From the IMG/VR virus record IMGVR_UViG_3300030102_004271, positions 1-37,071 of that record: DNA of 37,071 nucleotides. The stretch is one strand, 5' to 3'. This document shows, in pieces, positions 23,325-31,070 of this stretch. Source of the stretch: a virus. The position numbers were made by a program, and so were the translations under genes. Below the pieces are notes generated by a model. It was not told the DNA's origin and ran no database searches. It was given only the letters and a program-made list of their open reading frames with translations. Numbering within the stretch: position 1 is the stretch's first letter; every line of letters starts with the position of its first letter.

Positions 23325-24119
23325 CTATTTATAATTAAATTTTTTACAGTATTTGTCGTATTTTTCCATACAAAGTTCACATGCTCGTGGAAAATTTTTT
23401 GTAAATAATTCCACAGTCGCATTTTTAGGTCTTTGTCTTTTTCCAGGGACTTTTTCTGAAGCTTCAACTCTGTATGATTTTGATTTAAAAGTTTTCATTC
23501 TTTCAGCTAAACCTTGAATTCCTGGAATTTTTTCTTCTAAAGCTTTTATATCTGCTTTCATATTTTCATATCTAATCATATGATCTATTACATATTCACC
23601 ATTTATTTCGTAAAATTTATCCCAATCTTTTATAGGAGAATTCAATGCATAATCCCTAAAATCTTGACCCACTAAATCTGCTTCAAAAAAATAATAGTTG
23701 GATATAAGATAATCAATTGGATGTCTAATAATTGAAACTTTAGTATATGAATTAAAAATATCTTCTCCTATTCTTTTTTTAATTTTTCTAGCTTCTATGT
23801 GATTATAGTATCTCTGACTATTTGCTTCAAATACACGAATAAACTTTCCGAAAGATTGATAACAATCATTATTCATTATATTATTAGCTACTGAATGGTC
23901 GATATCTAATCCCAAAATGTGATCAAAATATTTAACTCCATTGTTTTCATTTTGATAATGAACCTTATTTCGTTCTTGACTAATTTGTTCATCATCTGGA
24001 GTACAAGTTGTAATTATATCTTCTGGACCACAATAATCTCTTAAAGCTAGTTCAAAAGAAGTACCAGCTACTTTAAGTGGTTTTATAAAGATTAATTTAT
24101 GTTTATGTGATATAATCAT
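23325..24119 (-). CDS. Sulfotransferase (PAPS-dependent, Sulfotransfer_2-like)
   Basis: A 264-residue enzyme when started at 24119. The 5'-phosphosulfate loop is KPLKVAGTSFE (residues 13-23) and the 3'-phosphate site is VSIIRHPIDYLISNYYF, with Arg132 and Ser140 as the expected ligands; a family-typical NHIEARKIKKRIG helix precedes it. It should transfer sulfate from PAPS to a glycan or other acceptor, on host envelope or virion. An in-frame ATG at 24149 lies upstream of the predicted -10, so the ATG at 24119, 13 bases after the predicted start of transcription, is preferred. The gene is very AT-rich and inverted, like a cargo (moron) gene. Confidence 0.85.
   Translation of the reverse strand: MIISHKHKLIFIKPLKVAGTSFELALRDYCGPEDIITTCTPDDEQISQERNKVHYQNENNGVKYFDHILGLDIDHSVANNIMNNDCYQSFGKFIRVFEANSQRYYNHIEARKIKKRIGEDIFNSYTKVSIIRHPIDYLISNYYFFEADLVGQDFRDYALNSPIKDWDKFYEINGEYVIDHMIRYENMKADIKALEEKIPGIQGLAERMKTFKSKSYRVEASEKVPGKRQRPKNATVELFTKNFPRACELCMEKYDKYCKKFNYK
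24108..24116 (+). promoter_or_regulatory. Extended -10 promoter for the 24166 gene
   Basis: TGATATAAT is a perfect extended -10 (TGnTATAAT) on the plus strand, 50 bases before the ATG at 24166. It lies inside the first codons of the divergent sulfotransferase gene. No good -35 is visible, as allowed for extended -10 promoters. Confidence 0.45.
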
Positions 24120-24138
24120 TGCTTTCTTTTTAAAAAAA

Positions 24139-24166
24139 TATATATACAACTAAAAGAGAAAGTCAA
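24139..24166 (-). promoter_or_regulatory. Promoter for the sulfotransferase
   Basis: On the minus strand: TTGACT (24166-24161), 16-base spacer, TATATA (24144-24139). The -35 overlaps the first base of the divergent gene's ATG. The predicted transcript starts near 24132, which supports translation from 24119 and not 24149. Confidence 0.6.
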
Positions 24167-24504
24167 TGGCGAAAGTTTATTTAACTCAAGAAATACCTGT
24201 CGATAGAGAAACCGGCAAACCTAAATATAATGTTATGGGTGCAGCTAAGTATGGAGATATTAAAACTCTATTACCCATGTATTCTCAAATGATACTTTCA
24301 CCTGGTCCATTAATTCAGAAACTTAGAACGCTTCTAAAAGACTTTACATCTGAAGACTACCTTTTATTATCTGGTGACCCTGCAACTATTGGTGTTATTT
24401 GTGCAGTTGTTTCTGATATGACAAATGGAAAGTTTAAATTTTTAAAATGGGATAGACAAGAAAAAACTTACTACCCAATAGAAATAGATTTATTTAAAAA
24501 ATAG
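24166..24504 (+). CDS. Conserved phage protein, function unknown
   Basis: A 112-residue protein with KYGDIKTLLPMYSQMILSPG, KLRTLLKDFTSEDYLLLSGD and PATIGVICAVVSDMTNGKFK, and ending in a strand with a WDRQEKTYYPIEIDL motif. I recall proteins with this DYLLL(S/T)GDP signature from many marine phages at the start of the replication module, always without a function. No membrane segment or catalytic motif is seen. It is the first gene rightward of the divergent region and ends just before a strong promoter. Confidence 0.7.
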   Translation: MAKVYLTQEIPVDRETGKPKYNVMGAAKYGDIKTLLPMYSQMILSPGPLIQKLRTLLKDFTSEDYLLLSGDPATIGVICAVVSDMTNGKFKFLKWDRQEKTYYPIEIDLFKK

Positions 24505-24506
24505 TA

Positions 24507-24535
24507 TTGACAAAAGAAAAGTCTAGGATTATATA
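24507..24535 (+). promoter_or_regulatory. Strong sigma70 promoter for the replication operon
   Basis: TTGACA (24507-24512), 17-base spacer, TATATA (24530-24535). TAGGATT (24524-24530), the reverse complement of AATCCTA, abuts the -10. The next start codon is 20 bases downstream of the -10, with AAAGGAA as ribosome site. Confidence 0.8.
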
Positions 24536-24555
24536 CAATTTACGAAAGGAATTGT

Positions 24556-25134
24556 ATGACGATTAATTATGAAGATGATAGACTAGAATCTGTAAATCAA
24601 ATAGATGCCGCAGCTTCTCTGTCAAATAAAGTTATTGAATTAAAAAGTATTGAAGACGAAATTTCTAATGCAGAAAATAGTATTTCAAAATTAAAAGAAA
24701 AAGCAAAAGTATTATCTGAAGTAGAAATACCTAAGATGATGCAAGAAATGAATATTACAAAATTAAAGCTTAAAGATGGTGAATCAGTAGAAGTAAAACC
24801 ATTTTATTATGCATCAATATCACAAGGAAGAGGAGAGACAGATTCTGATTTCTTTGATAGAAAAGCAAAAGCTTTTAAATGGCTTCGAGATAACGGCCTA
24901 GGTGATATTATCAAAAATGATATTACCGTTACCTTTGGTCGGGACGAAGATAACAAGGCTCTGCAATATGCAGAACTTGCGAAGGGTCAAGGCTTTGAAC
25001 CAATGCAGCGCGAAACGGTTCATGCTGTGACTCTGAAAGCGCTAGTCAGAGAGCGTCTTGAGAATAATCTTGAGATGCCTTCTGACATTTTTAAAATCTA
25101 CGCGGGTAACAGTACAAAAATAAAAAGGAGATAA
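24556..25134 (+). CDS. Conserved replication-module protein, function unknown
   Basis: A 192-residue protein. Residues about 25-60 form a coiled coil (VIELKSIEDEISNAENSISK, LKEKAKVLSEVEIPKM), followed by a conserved-looking domain with MNITKLKLKDGESVEVKPFY, AFKWLRDNGLGDIIKNDITV and VHAVTLKALVRERLENN, ending MPSDIFKIYAGNSTKIKRR. I recall this layout from a widespread phage family with no known function, found near single-strand-binding or recombination genes. The second half (24890-25070) is richer in G and C than its neighbours. It starts the operon and ends 2 bases before the next gene. Confidence 0.65.
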   Translation: MTINYEDDRLESVNQIDAAASLSNKVIELKSIEDEISNAENSISKLKEKAKVLSEVEIPKMMQEMNITKLKLKDGESVEVKPFYYASISQGRGETDSDFFDRKAKAFKWLRDNGLGDIIKNDITVTFGRDEDNKALQYAELAKGQGFEPMQRETVHAVTLKALVRERLENNLEMPSDIFKIYAGNSTKIKRR

Positions 25135-25136
25135 CT

Positions 25137-25862
25137 ATGGAAACTAGTAACGAGAAACAAGTGACTATAAAAAAAGAGAATCTGCCTTCAGATATTTTAT
25201 TTGAAGCAGATGCAGCTAAGGGTTTAGAGAATGTAAAGACAGAAAATCTGGCTTTACCAATTCTTAAACTTTTACAAAACGGATCTGGAGAAGCTCAGAA
25301 GCGTAATCAAAATTACGTAGAAGGTGCTGAACCAGGTATGTTCTTAAACACCGTAACTAAAAAAGTTTACGACGGTGCTAAAGGAATAGAGGTTGTACCC
25401 TGCTATTACAAACTTGAATTTCAAGAGTGGGCAGATTTTGGTACAGGTTCAGGTAGACCGGAAAACATCTTTGATGCAAGTTCGGACATACTTAGTAAGA
25501 CTACTAAAGATCAATCAGGAAAAGATCGTCTCGAGAATGGAAACTACATTCTCACAGTCGGTCAACATTTTGTTTTGATTGTTGATGGTGAGATTACAGA
25601 ACCTGCTTTAATCTCTATGAGTTCTTCTCAAGGTAAAGTGAGTAGAAAATGGAATTCAATGATGGCTTCAATTACACTTGAAGGCAAAAATGGTCCTTTC
25701 ACTCCTGCTACTTACAGTCATAAATACGTCCTGTCTTCTGTACTTAACAGTGGTAAAGGAAACCAATGGTATGGCTTCAATGTCGTAAGAGGTGCCATGG
25801 TTGATAATGCATCACTCTACGAAAGAGCGAAAAAGTTTCACAACTCATTCGCCGGTAAATAG
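25137..25862 (+). CDS. Conserved phage protein, possible DNA-binding accessory
   Basis: A 241-residue protein with LALPILKLLQNGSGEAQKRN, EGAEPGMFLNTVTKKVYDG, GIEVVPCYYKLEFQEW and VGQHFVLIVDGEITEPALIS, then a C-terminal WYGFNVVRGAMV. Its strand-rich core and its place before primase and helicase genes are what one expects of a single-strand DNA-binding accessory protein, but I see no diagnostic OB-fold residues or acidic tail, so that remains a guess. The ribosome site is AAAGGAG. It is separated from the primase start by the hairpin at 25873-25900. Confidence 0.6.
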   Translation: METSNEKQVTIKKENLPSDILFEADAAKGLENVKTENLALPILKLLQNGSGEAQKRNQNYVEGAEPGMFLNTVTKKVYDGAKGIEVVPCYYKLEFQEWADFGTGSGRPENIFDASSDILSKTTKDQSGKDRLENGNYILTVGQHFVLIVDGEITEPALISMSSSQGKVSRKWNSMMASITLEGKNGPFTPATYSHKYVLSSVLNSGKGNQWYGFNVVRGAMVDNASLYERAKKFHNSFAGK

Positions 25863-25872
25863 TGTGAATAGT

Positions 25873-25900
25873 GGGCGCCAAAGGGAGACTCGAGGCGCCC
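25873..25900 (+). promoter_or_regulatory. GC-only hairpin abutting the primase start codon
   Basis: GGGCGCC (25873-25879) and GGCGCCC (25894-25900) pair perfectly; the 14-base loop contains AAGGGAG, the only Shine-Dalgarno match for the ATG at 25901. The 3' arm ends at the base before that ATG. Folding would limit ribosome access or bring the loop close to the start codon, so a translational operator is likely. A terminator is less likely because no T-run follows. Confidence 0.6.
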
Positions 25901-27472
25901 ATGTTAGGACAGGATATGACAGACGTATTAAAAAAATTTAAAAGTATATTTGAAGGCTTAGATATAGCCCATGGTGAAACACGTAAAACAGGGGAAATAT
26001 CTTCAAAAGGTAAAAATGTTACTAGGTCTAAAACAATTTCAGAACCACCTACAGACAAGATGTGGCAAGACCATTTAAATGGTACTGATCCTGCATTAGG
26101 TATTATTCCAATAAGAAGAGATAGCACTTGTATTTGGGGTTGTATTGATTGGGATGTATATCCTTTAGATCACAAACAAATAGTGCAAGACCTTAAAAAG
26201 AAAAAGATACCACTAATAGTGTTTAGATCAAAATCTGGTGGTGCACATTTATTTTTATTTACAAAAGAACCAGTTCCTGCAGCCATGATGAGAGATAAAT
26301 TAAAAACATACGCAGCAGCAATTGGTCATGCAAAAGCAGAGATATTTCCAAAACAAGAAAAAATAAATATTGAACGTGGTGATGTTGGTAGTTTTTTAAA
26401 CTTACCTTATCACAATCTAGACAACACTGTTAGATACGCATTTGATAGTAATGGTAATCCAATTTTAGATATTCAAAAATTTTTTGATCACTACGACAAA
26501 ATTGTTTTAACAGTAGATCAATTTAAAAAATTAGAATTAAAAGAAAAAGAAGAAGATGACTTTTATGAAATGCCACCATGTTTAGTTACACTTTTATCTG
26601 ATGGTGTCGGAGAAGGTATTAGAAACGAAACCATGTACAATTTAGGTGTTTATTTAAAAAAAAGATTTTCTGAAGGTGGTTTGTGGAAAAAGAAAATGAA
26701 TCACTACAACTTTAAATATTTTAAACCACCTATTGATGGTGAGGAAATTGTAAAGACTCAAGAGTCATTGGAAAGCAAAGAGTATTTTTATAGATGTAAA
26801 AATGAACCTATATCATCTTTTTGTGATCCTAAGAAATGTATAACAAAAAAATTTGGTGTGGGGGATGAAGATGCACCCGTTCAAACTATATCTCAAATAA
26901 GAAAATATAATTCAGATCCACCATTATTTTTTTGTGACATAGATGGACAAACAGTAATAACTGACACTGCAGTTCTTCATGATCCAGATAAATTTTCTAT
27001 GGCCTGTCTAGAACAAATAGGTAAACCACAAATGCCTACAGCAAAAATTATATGGCGTAAGATGTTAATAAAACTTTTAGAAGAAAAACAAGAAACAGAT
27101 ATTAAGCCTACAGAAGATCTTAAAGTTGATAATCAGTTAAAAGAATACATAGAAGATTTTGTAAACAAAGTTAGGGGTAAAGATATAAATGATATTCAAA
27201 GAGGTGTTGCGTATAGTGATGATATTTATAGTTATTTTAAAATGAAAGATTTTTGGAGACATTTATTAAAAAATAAATGGCCCGACAAAAGATATCCAAA
27301 ACATGTTGTTGTACAAAAGCTACAAACTTTACTAAATATTACAGAAGATTATCCAAAAATAAACGGTAAGACAGTTCGTTGTTTTAAGATGTTAAAGATT
27401 ATATCTGTCGAACCAGAGAAAGCAAAATATGAAAGTCAGGAACCAGCGTGGAAAAGAAAAATAGAACAGTAA
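25901..27472 (+). CDS. DNA primase/PrimPol (archaeo-eukaryotic type) with four-cysteine domain
   Basis: 523 residues from the ATG at 25901; an in-frame GTG at 25871 lies 5' of the hairpin and has no ribosome site. The AEP core shows CIDWDVYPLD with the catalytic D-x-D (83/85), SKSGGAHLFLF (S-x-G-G-x-H, 112-116), and a later GDVGSFLNLPYHN. A second domain has MPPC (Cys227), GVGEGIRNETMYNLGVYL, the helix NFKYFKPPIDGEEIV, YRCK (Cys299), FCDPKKC (Cys308, Cys313): PriCT-like, with cysteines spaced as in PriL-type Fe-S domains. It should make primers for the family A polymerase. It overlaps the helicase gene by 25 bases. Confidence 0.75.
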   Translation: MLGQDMTDVLKKFKSIFEGLDIAHGETRKTGEISSKGKNVTRSKTISEPPTDKMWQDHLNGTDPALGIIPIRRDSTCIWGCIDWDVYPLDHKQIVQDLKKKKIPLIVFRSKSGGAHLFLFTKEPVPAAMMRDKLKTYAAAIGHAKAEIFPKQEKINIERGDVGSFLNLPYHNLDNTVRYAFDSNGNPILDIQKFFDHYDKIVLTVDQFKKLELKEKEEDDFYEMPPCLVTLLSDGVGEGIRNETMYNLGVYLKKRFSEGGLWKKKMNHYNFKYFKPPIDGEEIVKTQESLESKEYFYRCKNEPISSFCDPKKCITKKFGVGDEDAPVQTISQIRKYNSDPPLFFCDIDGQTVITDTAVLHDPDKFSMACLEQIGKPQMPTAKIIWRKMLIKLLEEKQETDIKPTEDLKVDNQLKEYIEDFVNKVRGKDINDIQRGVAYSDDIYSYFKMKDFWRHLLKNKWPDKRYPKHVVVQKLQTLLNITEDYPKINGKTVRCFKMLKIISVEPEKAKYESQEPAWKRKIEQ

Positions 27473-28992
27473 TACCAGGACCTCCAGGAACTGGTAAGAC
27501 ATATAGATTATTAAATCACTATATGACCAAAGAAATAAAAGAAAATAAAATTGATCCTAAAAAGATTTGTTATATTACTTTTAGTAAGTCAGCTGCAGAA
27601 GAAGCAACAGAAAGGTTTGAAGAATTATTTCCAAAAGAAAAACTTGGTTACATAGGAACTATGCATGCATTGGGTGTAAGAGAACTAAACATAGATGTAA
27701 ATGCAAAACTATTAAAAGGTAATAGTCAATGGAATCAATTTAAACTCTATGAACCGATGGCAGCCAGATTAAATACTGATATGAGTATTGATCCTATTAC
27801 AGGTAAAGTTAGATTTAAAGATCCAATACTAACTACAAGAGACTATGCTAAGAATAAAAAAATTTCTATCAATGAAGCTGCAATACAAAGAGGTATGGCA
27901 GGTTGGGCAGATATTGGTGTTGCAGAAAAAATAGATGAGGCGTTGACTCAATATAAAAAAGATACTGGAATCATAGAATTTTATGACATGATTGGTTTAT
28001 TTACGGATAAAATAAAAACTAAAGATAGTTTTTACGATGTTATCTTTTTAGACGAAGCTCAGGATTTAAACGCATTACAGTGGGATATGTTTTTTGAACT
28101 GGAGAAATTAGCTACAAGATCATACATTGCAGGAGACGACGATCAAACTATTTATGGTTTTCAAGGTGCAGATGCGTCTACATTTATAAATCTAGAAGGG
28201 ACCATCGATGAACAAATAAAATCGAGACGAGTACCGAGGAGCGTGCATCGAGTAGCTTTAAACATATTAAATAGACTTGGTGAACGTAGAGAAAAGAATT
28301 GGGAACCGAGAGACGAGGAAGGAGAAGTACATCACAACGCTTCAATAGAAGATATAGATTTTACAAAAGGTAAGTGGATGATACTTGGTCGAACTAACAA
28401 GCTTTGTGAAAAAGCAAGAGATCATTTGTATATGCAGGGATTAAGATACGAATTTACAGGTGACAAGTATCTAGATAAAAATTCCATGTTAGCATATTCA
28501 ACTTGGAAAAGATTAAATAATGGTGCAAGCATTGATTCAAAAGATGTCAAAGTTATGTATTCTTTTTTAAAAGTAAAACTAGGACATTTGAAAAGAGGGT
28601 TTGCAAGCGGTAAAACTTTAGATGGTGTGTATTCTGTAACACTAGAAGAACTAAAACAAAATCATGGTTTACTTGTTGAAGGTAGTTGGGAACATCTTGA
28701 CTTTGATGAAGATACAAAACAATTTATGAAACACTTAATAAAAAATAATCATGATTTATTGAAAGAAGCTGACATTAAAATAATGACACTACATGGATCA
28801 AAAGGAAAAGAATCTGATAATGTAGTTTTATATACAGACTTTGGTGCAGATGAATATCAAAGTAATTTTATTGAAAGTGAGTTTGAAAAGTCACCAGACA
28901 ATGAACACAGATTATTTTTTGTAGGTGTGACAAGAACTAAACAAAGACTTTATTTATTACAATCAGAGGAGGGCACAGGATATGTCATATAA
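27448..28992 (+). CDS. UvrD/Rep-type superfamily 1 helicase
   Basis: A 514-residue protein with a GTG start (ribosome site CAGGA) inside the primase end. Motifs: Walker A GPPGTGKT (11-18), Ia ITFSKSAAEEATERF, II DEAQD (202-206), III GDDDQTIYGFQGA (229-241), V IMTLHGSKGKESDNVVL and VI RLFFVGVTRTKQRLYLL. All are intact, so it is a functional 3'-5' SF1A translocase on family grounds. It is shorter than cellular UvrD. No DnaB-like hexameric helicase is present in the window, so this is the best candidate for the replication helicase, with primase and polymerase in the same operon. Confidence 0.9.
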   Translation: MEKKNRTVIPGPPGTGKTYRLLNHYMTKEIKENKIDPKKICYITFSKSAAEEATERFEELFPKEKLGYIGTMHALGVRELNIDVNAKLLKGNSQWNQFKLYEPMAARLNTDMSIDPITGKVRFKDPILTTRDYAKNKKISINEAAIQRGMAGWADIGVAEKIDEALTQYKKDTGIIEFYDMIGLFTDKIKTKDSFYDVIFLDEAQDLNALQWDMFFELEKLATRSYIAGDDDQTIYGFQGADASTFINLEGTIDEQIKSRRVPRSVHRVALNILNRLGERREKNWEPRDEEGEVHHNASIEDIDFTKGKWMILGRTNKLCEKARDHLYMQGLRYEFTGDKYLDKNSMLAYSTWKRLNNGASIDSKDVKVMYSFLKVKLGHLKRGFASGKTLDGVYSVTLEELKQNHGLLVEGSWEHLDFDEDTKQFMKHLIKNNHDLLKEADIKIMTLHGSKGKESDNVVLYTDFGADEYQSNFIESEFEKSPDNEHRLFFVGVTRTKQRLYLLQSEEGTGYVI

Positions 28993-29203
28993 ATCATTGG
29001 ACAAACAGGTTCAAGGAAATCACTACCAAGATTTTAAAATTCAGCCAGCTGAGTTTATAAATCAAAACAAGTTGCTTTTTGCAGAAGGTAACGCTATAAA
29101 ATACATCTGCAGACATTCGAGGAAAGGAAAACAATACGATATTAAAAAAGCAATACATTATTTAGAAATGATTTTGGAAAGAGATTATGGAGAATTTATT
29201 TAA
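28982..29203 (+). CDS. DUF3310 family protein
   Basis: A 73-residue protein with the DUF3310 signature: QGNHYQDFKIQPAEFINQN, then AEGNAIKYICRHSRKGKQYD and IKKAIHYLEMIL. Members are common in phage replication regions and are sometimes annotated as nucleotide kinases without good proof; the function is unknown. The ATG overlaps the helicase end by 11 bases and is preceded by GAGGAGGGCACAGGAT. Its own end overlaps the polymerase start by 17 bases, so helicase, DUF3310 and polymerase are coupled in translation. Confidence 0.85.
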   Translation: MSYKSLDKQVQGNHYQDFKIQPAEFINQNKLLFAEGNAIKYICRHSRKGKQYDIKKAIHYLEMILERDYGEFI

Positions 29204-31061
29204 CGAAGAAATGTGGAATTCACCAGAGGAATTCAAAGATTTAAGTAATTACAAATATATAGCAATTGACTTAGAGACAAAAGATCCAAACCTAAAAAAG
29301 ATGGGTTCAGGTTCTATAAGAGGTGATGGTGCAATAATTGGAGTAGCTGTTGCAGTAGATGGTTGGTCTGGATATTATTCTTTTGGTCATGAACAAGGTA
29401 ACTTCTTTGCAAAAGAAGCTGTAATGAAATGGGTAAAAGATATCTGCGCTTTACCGTGTCCTAAAATATTTCATAATGCAATGTATGACGTATGCTGGTT
29501 ACGATCATATGGAGTAAAAATAAATGGAATCATTGTTGATACAATGATGATGGCCGCTGTATTAGATGAAAATAGGCTGTATTACTCATTGAATTCATTG
29601 GCTTTTTTAGAGTTAGGAAAAGTTAAAGATGAGAAAGCTTTACAAGATGCAGCAGATAAAGCTGGAATAGATGCAAAATCAGAAATGTATAAACTACCTG
29701 CATCGATGGTTGGAGCATACGCAGAAAAAGATGCTGAACTAACTTTAGAATTATTTAAAAAATTTTCAGGACAAATAAAACAACAAAGCCTACAAAGAAT
29801 ATTTAATTTAGAAACAAATCTATTTCCATTGTTAGTGGATATGAAATTTAAGGGCGTTCGAGTAGATGTTGATAAAGCTCATCGACTAAAAGGTGTATTA
29901 GAGAAAAGAGAAGCACAATGCCTTGCAAAAGTAAAACAAGTAACAGGAGTAGAAACACAAATATGGGCAGCACGATCGATCGCCAAAGTTTTTGACAAAC
30001 TTGGACTACCTTATTCCAGAACTGCAAAAAGTAATTCACCATCATTTACAAAAGCTACACTAGAAAATCACGAAAATCCAGTTGTAAAAAATATTGCAGA
30101 AGCAAGAGAACTAAACAAAGCACACACAACTTTTATAGATACAATATTAAAACATGAACACAATGGACGTATTCATGCTGACATAAATCAGTTAAGATCA
30201 GATGCAGGCGGTACTGTAACCGGACGTTTCTCATATTCTAATCCAAACTTACAACAAATACCTTCAAGAAACAATTTGTTAGGACCTGCAGTACGTGGTC
30301 TTTTTATACCTGAACAAGATTGTGATTGGGGCTGTTTTGACTATTCACAACAAGAACCAAGATTAGTTTTACATTACGCAGCAGAACATCCTATCTTAAA
30401 AAATTCTGAGTCTGTTGTAGAAATGGTATCTAAATTTAATAAAGACCCTAAAATGGATTTCCATAGAATGGTTGCTAATCTTGCAAACATAGAAAGAAAA
30501 CAAGCGAAGACAATTAACCTTGGTTTGTTTTATGGTATGGGTAAAGCAAAACTTCAACAGTCTTTGGATTTGGAAAACAAAGAAGATGCAGACCAATTGT
30601 TTAATAACTACCATGACAGTGTTCCTTTTGTAAAAGGTCTTATGGATGCCACAATGAGAGATGCTCAAAAAGATGGTGAGATTCAAACGATTGCCGGTAG
30701 AGTTTGTAGATTTGATAAGTGGGAAGAAGCAAGGTTTGCTCCAGGTGAACTAAGGGCACCCATGACGTATGAAGAAGCGAGGGGCAAGTATGGTGAAGAT
30801 AGAATTAGACGGGCCTTTACTTACAAAGCTTTAAATAAATTAATTCAGGGTTCTGCGGCAGATATGACTAAACAAGCTATGTTAGATTTGTATGAAGAAG
30901 GTATTACACCACATATACAAGTACATGATGAACTTGATATATCTGTTGAGTCTGAACATCAGGCACAAAAAATTATTGCAATAATGCAAGATGCAGTTAA
31001 ACTTGCAGTAAAGAACAAGGTAGACTACGAGAAGGGTCCAACTTGGGGCGATGTAAAATGA
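29187..31061 (+). CDS. DNA polymerase I family (family A) with 3'-5' exonuclease
   Basis: A 624-residue protein. The exonuclease domain is complete: Exo I DLET (Asp28, Glu30), Exo II HNAMYD (Asn97, Asp101), Exo III YAEKD (Tyr178, Asp182). The polymerase domain has RSDAGGTVTGRFS, motif A FDYSQQEPR (Asp385), motif B RKQAKTINLGLFYG (Arg437, Lys441, Leu445) and motif C VHDEL (580-583). Leu445 aligns with E. coli Phe762, a position that varies (Phe/Tyr/Leu) among marine phages. There is no 5'-nuclease domain. This is the replicative polymerase, with proofreading. Confidence 0.95.
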   Translation: MENLFNEEMWNSPEEFKDLSNYKYIAIDLETKDPNLKKMGSGSIRGDGAIIGVAVAVDGWSGYYSFGHEQGNFFAKEAVMKWVKDICALPCPKIFHNAMYDVCWLRSYGVKINGIIVDTMMMAAVLDENRLYYSLNSLAFLELGKVKDEKALQDAADKAGIDAKSEMYKLPASMVGAYAEKDAELTLELFKKFSGQIKQQSLQRIFNLETNLFPLLVDMKFKGVRVDVDKAHRLKGVLEKREAQCLAKVKQVTGVETQIWAARSIAKVFDKLGLPYSRTAKSNSPSFTKATLENHENPVVKNIAEARELNKAHTTFIDTILKHEHNGRIHADINQLRSDAGGTVTGRFSYSNPNLQQIPSRNNLLGPAVRGLFIPEQDCDWGCFDYSQQEPRLVLHYAAEHPILKNSESVVEMVSKFNKDPKMDFHRMVANLANIERKQAKTINLGLFYGMGKAKLQQSLDLENKEDADQLFNNYHDSVPFVKGLMDATMRDAQKDGEIQTIAGRVCRFDKWEEARFAPGELRAPMTYEEARGKYGEDRIRRAFTYKALNKLIQGSAADMTKQAMLDLYEEGITPHIQVHDELDISVESEHQAQKIIAIMQDAVKLAVKNKVDYEKGPTWGDVK

Positions 31062-31070
31062 GGAGTTTTT

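Noticed and set aside
24120-24149. Upstream ATG (24149) as sulfotransferase start
   Set aside because: It lies 5' of the predicted -10, and the extra residues (YIYFFKKK) come from AT-rich promoter DNA.
25871-25900. GTG at 25871 as primase start
   Set aside because: No ribosome site, and the extra ten residues are encoded by the hairpin.
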